From: Asterias amurensis
Taxonomy: Eukaryota; Echinodermata; Asteroidea; Forcipulatida; Asteriidae
NCBI RefSeq assembly: GCF_032118995.1
Contig: NC_092656.1
Span: 18,478,694 to 18,542,693, forward strand
Direction of reading: 5' to 3'
Length of the DNA: 64,000 nt
Shown here: positions 35,103-46,300 of the stretch, piece by piece
Layout: each line of letters begins with the position of its first letter
How positions within the stretch are numbered: the stretch's first letter is position 1
Position numbers and translations under genes: made by a program
The notes under the pieces: generated by a model
Told to the model about the DNA's origin: nothing
The model's database searches: none
The model's input: the letters and a program-made list of their open reading frames with translations, nothing else

Positions 35103-37067
35103 TTATTCTGAATTTAAGAATCTACAAGCTTGAACTTGAAGAATTGTCATGAAAACAGTGAACCATTTTACATAGTTACGGGTGATGGTTACTGCATTAT
35201 TACACAAATAATCTTGGCAGCAATAATAACAATGGCTAGCTAGCTGTTCATCTTTAACACATCCATCTTGACATTGAGGGGCGCAACCTCTGACGATAGT
35301 TATCTTCTGTTCAATCATGTAGATTATTACTTTCTTTAAGAGAAGAAGAAGAAGAAAAAGACACTGGGTTAAACAATTATGATATATTGTACATATGTTT
35401 CATTTCTATTTTATTGGTTTTTTTTTTAACAAAGTGGCATTTGACCCTTAGGCTTTTGGATTCTGGAACTTGTCAATTCTCATGGGACACATTGTCTAGT
35501 GTTCGATCGGTTCTTTCAACTTCATCACATCCACAAACACAAGCAAAATCATATTTGTGTTGTGTACATTCTGTTATAAACTTATCGTCATCATGGAGGA
35601 AGCAGTTGCGATATTATTATTTGTTCTGGGTTAAACAATTATGATATATTGTACATGTTTCATTTCTATTTTATTGGTTTTTTTTAACAAAGTGGCATTT
35701 GACCCTTAGGCTTTTGGATTCGGGAACTTGTCAACTCTCATGGGACACAGATAAGTCTCTATCAGTTTCAGTTTCAGCAAAAAGTACCTCTGTCAGTTCA
35801 ATCAGTAAAAGAGTGTTAGATAGAGGAGTGCCTGGGTGTCTTTTGGACACCATAATTTTCAATTCGGACACCCTGTTTTATCTGTCATTGACATGTAAAT
35901 ATACTATTGTAAGTGAACGATTTGAAAACCCCTTTTTTTATTTCTATCACATTTTGACCCTTGTATTTTGTAGTTGTACAAAATCCTGGCTAAACCAGAG
36001 CCACTCTGGGACTAGTGGTTTGTTAAAGATTTTGTATTTCTTCATCTAAATCTTCTGGAGACAAGCACAAATGTAAAGAAAATGAATCCTTAGGCCTATA
36101 CTAGTTTGTATGATTTTATTTATTTATGACACATTGATTGATGAACTTACAGCACAAACGGTCTGGTTGGTACAAGTTGTTGTGTTAATGATGTCATCAT
36201 GATATAATGTATTCCCACAATTATTATTTGCATCTCCCAGAGTTCCTTCACATTGGTAGCACTCAATATCTAGAAAACAAACACAGAAAGAAATGCTTAA
36301 GTTTTAGTCTATTGCAAAACAGTATTAAAAGAGAGAGTTTTTTTTACCCCCACCTGCCCCTGCCAGAAACGTCAAGACCAAACTGGAACTATTTTCTTAG
36401 CCCACACTCCCACAAAAGAGATTTAATTTTACCCGCAAGCTAGTATTCATTTAGTTAAAGCCATTAGACCCTTTCGGTAAACAGTATTGTTCAAGGCTCA
36501 CACTCCGTGTATCACAACTTATATATAAAATAACAAATCTGTAAAAATTTAGGCTCAATCAGTCATCGGAGTCGGGAGAAAATAACGAGAAAACCCACCC
36601 TTGTATCTGCGCGTTTCGCCATGTCATGACATGTGTTTAAAATAAATCTGTAATTCTCGCTAACGAGAATTGATATTGTTTTACTGTTTCTCAAAAAGTA
36701 AAGCATTTTATGAAATAATATTTAAAGAGAAGTCTTTCAGTTTCACCACTACCTTCTGTAAACCCTGTAAGTGTAAAATAAAAGTTCACAGATTTACAAA
36801 TACGAACTTACACTGTAAGTTCGTACTTGTAAATCTGTGAACTTTTAATTTTTTGTCTGTACCGAAAGGGTCCAATGGCTTTAATTCGTAATATTCACAC
36901 CATATGCAAAACAATGATTAACCACTTTGGAAATACCAGAAGGCAGTGTTTTACGTACCTGAGTCTGAGACAGTGGCATTCGGATTGATGGTTGCTGTTG
37001 TGTGAACTAGTGAAGTTGCCGACCAAACCAACAATCCGATGAAAAGGGAAAAGCCTACGTTCAACAT
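35103..37067 (-). CDS. Ly6/uPAR three-finger protein B
   Basis: Three exons: 36959-37067, 36151-36269 and 35103-35333, phases 1 and 0, giving 152 residues. MLNVGFSLFIGLLVWSA is a signal peptide. The LU domain starts at IECYQCEG in exon 2 and ends with HCYYCCQDYLCNN in exon 3. The sequon NATV just before the domain and NTTT inside it may be glycosylated. The tail after CNN (NYVKWFTVFMTILQVQACRF) is only moderately hydrophobic and ends with polar residues, so GPI anchoring is less sure than for the neighbour. Exon boundaries and phases are the same as in gene A 1.8 kb away, which supports tandem duplication followed by strong divergence. The exon 3 acceptor (CTCTTAAAG) follows a purine-pyrimidine CTT repeat. 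An AATAAA overlaps the stop codon (35102-35107). A family C foldback element occupies most of intron 1. Confidence 0.85.
35370..35760 (+). repeat. Local duplication upstream of Ly6 B exon 3
   Basis: A block with TTATGATATATTGTACAT, TTTCATTTCTATTTTATTGG and CATTTGACCCTTAGGCTTTT occurs near 35378-35490 and again near 35640-35752, in intron 2 of Ly6 gene B. Confidence 0.85.
36465..36884 (-). mobile_element. Family C foldback element, copy 2
   Basis: Reverse copy in intron 1 of Ly6 gene B. Ends TTAAAGCCATTAGACCCTTT and AAAGGGTCCAATGGCTTTAA. It carries an extra inner inverted repeat, TCACAGATTTACAAATACGA with its complement, near 36788-36842. Confidence 0.9.
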
Positions 37068-37396
37068 TCTCGCCTTTAGTTTTATCCTTTGAAAGTCCTC
37101 ACAATAAAGTTGTTTCTTCTCGATGTCGATGAAGGAAGGATCCGTTAAAGAAGCTTATTGATAAGTGTTTCAAATCTAACGAAGTTGTAAAAACAAGAAG
37201 TTTTCCTGACAGTTCTTATCACACGTCCTCCCTCGCAGCACAAAAAGTTTCAACTCAAATAATTTAGCATGAAAGCTTCAACAGAGGGCGCTACAGTTTT
37301 CGTCAGTAAAGTATCCAACAATAAACAGCCGTAGTTTTATTTACAAACAACAGTCGTCGCGAACAGTCTCGCTCTGCAGATGAGAGAGAGGTCAAC
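37068..37396. promoter_or_regulatory. Divergent promoter of Ly6 B and NAA35
   Basis: The two start codons face away from each other across 329 bases. The stretch is GC-richer than its surroundings near NAA35 (AACAGTCGTCGCGAACAGTC) and has no TATA box at a convincing place. No transcript start can be read from sequence. Confidence 0.55.
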
Positions 37397-40300
37397 ATGG
37401 CAGACGAAAATCAGTTAGATTTGTCATCTTCGGCAAGTTCAAGTCAGACTTCTGATCAAAAGTAAGTCAAATGTGTTATTCTGTGTGTGTTCCGTTCTAT
37501 GCATTGTAGCTGTGTAATTTATAAAGTATGTCTAGTGTTCGATCGGTTCATTCAACTTCATCACATGATGAGGCACACATAATAATTTTTAATGACATAT
37601 CCACAAGCAAAATCAATTTTGTGTTGTGTACATTTTGTTATTGACCAGTTGCGATATTATTTATTTATTTGTTCTTTCAGTAGTGTAGGCATGGTTTGGT
37701 AGGCATAGCTAGCTAGTAGGGAAAAGTGTCCGTATGGCGCCACCACTTTTTTTATTAGGTATGAAATAATATCTTTTTTTTACTTGCACTTTGTCTAGCA
37801 CCAGTTGAGTTCCAGTTGTTTTGTCTTCATCACCTTCTGTTTCTTCAGTTTTGTTTTTGTTAGTTAGCACTTTTGTGTCCGATCTGCACTGCATCAACAA
37901 TCAAGCACCCCTGGCCTTACGTCCTCACTTGAGGATTCTGCTGAGTATCGACGTAAACTTATAGTATCTAATTTACATTCAAATTGAGGCTCAGACAATG
38001 AGGAGATATCCCTTTTGTAAAAATGAGTGAAAAAGTGGTGACGCCATACAGAAAGTTATCCGCTAGTAGCCTAGAGTAGTACTACTATATAGACATGTGT
38101 AGTTGGGATCCCCTTACCCTTGCTTGGCCTCATAACATTTCTTCCCGCTGTGAACCTTCGGCAAACAGCATGCAAGGAGGGTTCTGATCTTCACAAACTT
38201 GCTACCTACCTACGATTGTACGATACGAGTTCGACACAGTTATGGCAGGATGACAAACAATGAAATATTGCAAAATGTTTGTCGTACAAAACTGTTCTTA
38301 CTATTTATTGTGTTCCACTTTTCAATAGGTTAAATATGCAACAAGAAGACAAACCTGCCAACAAATGTGACTTCAATGACAGGCCAAATATTGTTGAAAT
38401 GAGAGGTAAGGTTTTTGAAGATTAAACTTGGAGTTGTTATGGTAAATAGTTGCAATTTTCAGAATTTTTTTTTGATTGAGTTATGATTAAAACGACCATC
38501 AGGCAAAGATTCCAAATCTGACTACTATCTTTTCACTCACAAGTCATAGGGGCCTATTTACCCAATTCACCTGACGCCATCATCAGAATAATCTTGGAAC
38601 CGCCATACTGGTGGGCAATGTAACTGTGCGTTATTAGTAGGCCCTAAAGTACGCATTTTAGGCGGCACGGCATTTACGTGTAATTTTATTGACCACCAAA
38701 ATGGTAAGGCACAGTCAGCCCGTGTAACATGCGTGCAAGGGGTCAATAGGCCTACCATTGAGAAAGAGGCCTATAGACCTTATGCATTGACGTCATCCAA
38801 TCGCCATCTTTGAGGTCAAACGGTGACGAAACAATCGAAACACACATAGATTGGCCAATGAACAACCTCCTTTTGACCTCGAGGCGAGGGCGCCGTACTG
38901 AAATGACGTCATGTGCATAAGGTCTATAGGTCTACATTGTTACCCAATCTTAATTACAATGACCCCTTGTACTGTGAGAATGACAATGGTGTTGAAAAAA
39001 AGAGCTGTATGCATCGTTATATAATGTACCACACCAGCTCTCATGAATGTCTAATGCTTACCAGCTTATTTCTGTATGTTTCATCAGGAATGAAATTAAA
39101 ACTTTACTTTATTCTTTACTGAATTTGTATTTTTGTTTCCTTTTTTCAGAGGCTCAAGGTATCAAGTACAACTGGGTCGATATCACCGAGGAATTCACTG
39201 AAGCAGCATCTCAACTTGAGATGGGGGAACTCTTACATGATGCAAAGTAATGTACCCAGTTATTGGTACCCAGAAACCCATATCCCAGTAGGGGATTAGG
39301 GTGAGGGTGGCTAGAGAGGAATTCACTGAAGCATCATCTCAACTTGAGATGGGGGAACTCTTACATGATGTACCCAGTTATTTGTACCCAGAAACCCATA
39401 TCCCAGTTATTGGTACCCAGAAACCCATATCCCAGTAGGAGCTTAGGGTGAGGGTGGCTAGAGAGGAATTCACTGAAGCATCATCTCAACTTGAGATGGG
39501 GGAACTCTTACATGATGCAAAGTAATGTACCCAGTTATTGGTTCCCAGAAACCCATATCCCAGTTATTGGTACCCAGAAACCCATATCCCAGTAGGAGCT
39601 TAGGGTGAGGGTGGGTAGAGAGGAGTTTGCTAAGCAGCATCTCAACTTGAGATGGGGGAACTCTTACATGATGCAAAGTAATGTACCCAGTTATTGGTAC
39701 CCAGAAACCCATATCCCAGTTGGAGCTTAGGGTGAGGGTGGGTAGAGAGTATTTTGCAGTATTTCAAGTTGAGCCAGAGGAGGAATGGTTGTTTGATCGG
39801 AATGTCTGGGATTGGGATTACATCCCTTCTCACCTAGCATGTAGAAACTATAGTTTTTTCTTTCTTTCTCTACCCTAGCTTTGGTTTATTTGAGGCAATG
39901 TCCGCCATTGAGATGATGGACCCTAAGATGGATGCCGGAATGATGTGCAACCAAACTGGACGTCAAGTCATGGGTATGGAGCAGTCAATTCAACACAGAG
40001 GACTCAAGATTAAAGACTTGTCTCCGGATGAGGTCATTGGGATCATCGATAACACTCTTGCTTGTATTGTAAGTATCTCTTAGCAAGTCTCAAGATGGTA
40101 TGGGAGTGGGTAAGAGATGGAACAGTCGCCAAACAATGAGTTAGGACCAAAGAGGACTTGGTACCTCAAGAGATTATTGATAGCACTCTAGCTTGTCTTG
40201 TAAGTATCTCTTAGCAAGTCTCAAGATGGTATGGGAGTGGGTAAGAGATGGAACAGTCGCCAAACACTGAGTTAGGACCAAAGAGGACTTGGTACCTTAA

Positions 40301-43300
40301 GAGATTATTGTCAACACTCTAGCTTGTCTTGTAAGTATCTCTTAGGCTCAAGATGGTAGGGGTCAGGGAGTGGGTAAGGGATGAAACAGTCGCCTCGCAC
40401 AGAGTAAGGAACAAAGTCGAGCTATTTGGTATACAGGCGTTAAACTCTCAGATTCTTATGTTGAAAGTACCATTTTGTTTCTACAAATTAGCTAAACTTA
40501 AACTGTTCAAAGTTTGCAAAGATCTGTTTGATCAATTTGGTTTGAAAAGAATGGATTGGACGGAAAAAATTAGGTGAGGGGGCTGGGATTGAGTTGGGAT
40601 CGAGTGGGGTGGCAGTTGTGTCTTAATTAATCTGAAGAAAATCTGTTTAACTATGTAGTTAATTGAATTGGTGATTAGAAGTGCTATAGTGTTGTATTTG
40701 TTCTTACTCTGAAACCTTATTGCGTTCAACTGTTTCTGTTTCAGGCTACATGGTTAGAAGGTCATTCTCTTGCCCAGACAGTCTTCACCAATCTCTACAC
40801 TCATAATCCTGATCTTATAGAGGATCGATGTACTAGAGCTTTCACATTAGCCGCTCTCAAAATAGTAGATATCATCAAAGATAAAGTAGTCAGAGCTTCG
40901 GTGTTTGAAGAGGTAAGACCAGCGGCCGATTTCACGAAACGCTAAGATTAATCCTAACTCAAGTTAGGACGAGTAACCCGTCCTAACTTAGGATGGGTTT
41001 AATACGTTCTACGTATTTGAATACGGAATGAACCCGTCCTAGCTCCTAAGATTAATCCTAAGTTAGGAAGAGTTTGGTGAAATCGACGGCAGGGCTCATC
41101 AGCCAAACCTTCCAGGGTCTAGGAGGGAGAATGTGTTTGTTATAACACATCTGAATATGGGTTGAAGTTTGAAATTTCCCCGAAAGTAAATCTCCTATCT
41201 ATTGATGGGCACTTTGAACTGTGAATAGAATTTGACGTACCCACAAGGGTTTTTATTACAGGGCTAAAATTACCCTTTAGTAGGGTTGTGGATATGGGGT
41301 TGGACATTCACCATCAGAGATTATGGGTATGGGGTTGGAATTGCCCACTTGGGTTTTTGACATACCCATAGCGTCAAGCAGAGTGTAATGAATACTAATA
41401 TTATCAGACTCAATCTCACAGTGATTCCCTTTTTACAGATTGCGATTTTACAATTCTCTCTCCCGAGAACCTTTTCACTGACACCTTTAAGTTATTTAAT
41501 TTATGTCAGTCAATCTGTGCTAGGATTAATCTAACCTTATGTGAATTTTGACAGGAGGATTTTCAGTCCATGACGTATGGGTTTAAGCTCGCTCATAATG
41601 TGACAGATCTAAGAGTAGCTGGAATGCTGAGAGAAGTAGAGGAAGAATTCAACAGAAGGATTAAGGTCAGTTCAAGAAAAATATTGAACAGTTATCTGAA
41701 TATATTGATATATGATCTTGGACCGGTAGTAACCACATAATTATCAACATATTCCCAAATTCTTCTTAAACTCCTGTAATGTCTGACAGTAATGAGACAC
41801 TGTGTAACTATGGCAATGTCAGTTTTTAAAGACAGTGACAAAGTTGATATTCTCTTGTGTTTCTCAGAGTACGAGAAGCAGACAAGGAGAGGTGAGAGAG
41901 CCAGCAACTGAGCAAGAGGTAAGAGTGAAATAACTTTATAAAATGACTTCTTTGGTTTGGGCCATTTCAAGAAAATAAAGTTACAGTTCATTTATTTATT
42001 TATTATTACTGGTTTATTAAAAATGCAAACATGGCGGCCAAAAAGCAGAATTGCGGATGCATATACACAAAGAGTAAAAATACAACAATTATTACTAACA
42101 GTCTACCGTAAAACTACCGTAGTGAAGAAGTTGTTTCTGTCGTAGTCCAGGAGTGGATTTCAGCCGTTAAGACTAGACTTAGTTAGGTCGAGTTACCTAA
42201 CTTCAGACTAGCCTTAAGTTTCTAATAACTTCTAGTTCCTAAATAAGGACTGTCTTTGTTTAACTGACCTAGGGATATTTATTGTACTTGTACTTTCAAA
42301 TAAAGTACTAAATAATAATATGTTTATCAACTTTATTTGTTTGAATTTGATTGCAGCATGAGCAGTGTGTTGCCGTTCAGTGTCGAATAAAGTTCATCAG
42401 AATGTTTTACACGGCACTCTTGGCATTAAATAAGAAAGAGGTAAGTTCAAGATCCAATCAATACAAGGACAATGAGAGTTGATATTGTTTATAAACAAAC
42501 TTGTGATTGATAGTAATTTGGAAGCTACTCTCTGCTTGTTCTATGCAATGTTCAAAAGACCAAACTTCTAGGCCATGTGTTCATAATTCATTGTGGCTAT
42601 GTCAAATAAAGACAGTGGACACTATTGGTAATTGTCAAAGACTAGCATTCACAGTTGGTGTATCTCACACTGTGCATAAAATAATGAACCTGTGAAAATT
42701 TGAGCTCAATCGTACATCGAACTTGCCAGATAATAATGAAAGAAAAAAACACCCATGTTACACGAAGTTGTGTGCGTTTAGATGGTTGATTTCGAGACCT
42801 CAAGTTCTAAATCTGAGGTCTCAAAATCAAATTCGTGGAAAATTACTTCTTTCTCACAAACTATAGCACTTCATAGGGAGCCGTTTTTCACAATGTTGTA
42901 TACCATCAACCTCTCCCCATTACTCATCACCAAGAAAGGTTTTATGCTAAAAAAAATGTTTGAGTAATTACCAATAGTGTCCACTGCCTTTAAGTTGCTG
43001 CTTCCTAAAACAGTAATAAAAAGCCAACTTCAACAGATCTAGCCCTTATTCACTCAAGTCCGACATTGCTAAAGAGCTACGTTGTGATTTCATCTTTGTT
43101 CGACTTTTGACCTTTGTTTTGACCTAGGTCAAGCAGGGTGTAGAGGAGGCAAGAAAGCTTCTAATCCAAGCCGGTGATCTCCTTCCTATAATCAAGAAAT
43201 CTATTCATCTAGGAATTCAACCCACTAAGTCGGACAGCCAAGGGGATCAAGAAAAAGCATCAGGTATTCTATACAAACAGTTTTATGTTTTATGCTCAAC

Positions 43301-46300
43301 TTCAATGATAACAACGGTTAACAAAACTTGAGTTACTTTTTTAACTATTTGTACTTGTCAAAGACTAGTCTTCACAGTTGGTGTATGCATTATTTACATG
43401 TATTCTTTACAAACAGTTTTATGTTTTATGCTCAACTTCAATGATAACAACGGTTTACAAAACTTGAGTTACTTTTGTTTTTCTTATAATTTGTTTTACA
43501 ATTGTAACTTCTTGTAGATTTACCATTAATCATGGGTTTTGAGCCGCTTGTCAACCAGAGATTACTTCCTCCAACCTTCCCTCGATACTCCAAGATTATC
43601 GATCGTCCAGCTGCAGTCAAATACTTTGAAGGTCTCATAGTTCGATTAAAATCTGTTTGTGAAGTCACAAATCTCAGCGCCTTCCATGCTATTATGGTAA
43701 GAATGTTCTCAAATATTAAGAGTAGATTCATGAAAATCAAATTCTTTGTTATGTTTGTTTGTCCTTCACACTTCATCAAGTCAAATAATACTATCACACC
43801 ATGCCATAAACACGGAGGCAAACCCCTTCTCTTTACGATAAAAGCACTTGATTCTTTTACGAGCATAACACAACACACAGGACCTACAGCTTTACGTCCT
43901 TTGCAAAGGACGAAGCATCATGGTTAAGTGTCTTGCTCAAGGACAAAACTGAGATGTGAACCCACACTCTACTGATCAGAAACACAAGAGCTCAAGTCAA
44001 GTGAGCTAGACTGCTCTACCTCAGAATGCCACATATATCAATCAACTAATTATACTTGTGTTGTTTTTTAGTATTTTGCTCCGTGCAGAAAATTGGCTCA
44101 GAAAATGAATCCCTCTTCATGATCCACAGCAGTCAATCATGTGATGTGATATTTTCACCCAACTCTTGAGATGTATCTTTCATTTATCACTTTCTTATTT
44201 CTGATTGACATTCTTGTCTAATGTTTCTTTCATTATTTTTTATTTATTTCAGGATATGATTGGTGAATTCAGTAAACATTGTCCCTGTGTCTTATCTCGT
44301 TCCATTCTCCAACTCATCTTCCTTCCGTTTAACAATAAGAAGGTATTTGGGACTGAGTTAGTTCAAGAGTCTCTACGAGACTGCGTCCGTTCTTTTGTGT
44401 ATCCTCCTGCCCTTATCCCAAAGTCACCGATCTACAACAACCCTCAAGTTAAGGAGATGGTCGATTCGTTGTTACTGCATGCCGTCAGGGTACGTTGTTA
44501 ATCAGAATAATAATAATGGCTTCTTATATAAAACTTATATCCATCACATGGTGGCACTCATAAGGCACTTTAACATTCAGTATTTTCCTGCAAGGTTTTA
44601 TAGAGCTAGTTTTTCAAGTATGAGACCAATTACATTACAAACCACCTTGTTATGGTTCACAAGGTGATGTGGCATACTATGCAACCAATCAAACTAGGAA
44701 CATCGCGGAAAACCCCTTCTCTTTACAATAAGTGCACTGGGTTCTTTAACATGCATTACACAACACACGGGATCAACCACTGTACATCTTATCTAAAGGA
44801 CACAACCCACACTCAGATTTTGAGTCCATTGCTCTTATCGTCATGGTAAGGGTTAGGGTCGGAGCCAAAAAGCCCCACAAGATAAAATCCCACTCAAAAC
44901 TGCTCCCAATCTAGTTCCTTCATAGTGTGTTGTGGTGCACTTCTTCGGAAAGGAGAGACATTGCTTATGGATTGGTGTAACTTTTGTTAAAATATTAGTA
45001 ACATTTTGCAAGTGAACGAAAACAAAATGTTTGTTTAGGTTTCTAGTCCCTATAAGTCATCAGGAAAGTTTTTTGGAAACGCAACTTCAATGGTTTTACA
45101 ATATTTTATTTTTCAGCCAATGTGTACCATAATTCAGATTCAAGGTCATAATCGAGCCAGACAGAGAGATAAACTTGGACAAGTCTTAGAAGAACTCTCC
45201 AACCTTCAAGATGAGGTAAAAACGTCAACAAGACACTCGGAAATATATGTGTTTATATTGCAGTTACAACACAACTAGACACCTGAAGTCAATTCCAACC
45301 CCCTCTCTCCTCTCTTGTCTCTTGGCAAAATTTTTGTTTTAAATTCCCACAATCCACACAGAAAATTCACCATCAATCCTCGACCAATAAAAGTCTGAAT
45401 CTGAATCTGAATTTAAACTGTATAATTGGCAAATCATCCCAATGGAAACACAACACCAATTTTGTTCTGATAATTCAATGAAGAAATTTCAGTTTTAGAC
45501 GTGGGAGAAAATCCACAGTATTAAAAGGCAGGGACATAAACCACTGAGCCAAGAACCGGGCCGGGCATCGAACCTGCCGTCGATTTCACAAAGAGTTACG
45601 ACTCGTCTTATCTCGAGTTAGGACGAGTAACTCTTCCTAACTTAGGATTAATCTTAAGGTCTGCATGCTACAGTGCAGGGTTGGGACTCGTCCTAAGACC
45701 TAAGATTAGTCTTAAGTTAGGAAGAGTTTTGTGAAATCGACAGCAGGGTCCATAGAGGTGAAAGGCAGGGACAGAAACCACTGAGCCAAGAACCGGGCCG
45801 GGCATCGAACCAGGGTCCATAGAGGTGAAAGGCAGGGACAGAAACCACTGAGCCAACCTGACTACCCTCGATGTCTGACTCTCTAACATTCAGAATGATT
45901 TTGCTTAATCTACAGGCAGAGAAAGTCGACGCTGGAGTTTTATCCTTCATGTCAAAGTCTGATCCTAAATGGCCTCATCAAGCTTGCTTTGGGAGCTGGG
46001 TTATGTACCATACGCTAAGAACCATGATACGTTATGTTCTCTCTGGGTTTGAACTTGAGCTGTATGCAACACATGAGTATCATTATATTTACTGGTGAGT
46101 AACTCTTTAGGCAACTTAGAATACATTAAAGATAGATAAATTGGTTAATAAAAGAAGACCGACTTCCACAATTTTTACATCTAAAAGTAATTACTCATCA
46201 TATAAAAACAGAGAAAATTAAACAAACAATTCCTACTTATTACAAGAGAAATGGGTACCTGTGAGGGTAGAAATGGTTCTTGTGATTGATATACCTTAGC

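Noticed and set aside
37709-37900. Minus-strand open frame in NAA35 intron 1
   Set aside because: It reads across a family B foldback element and has no conserved features.
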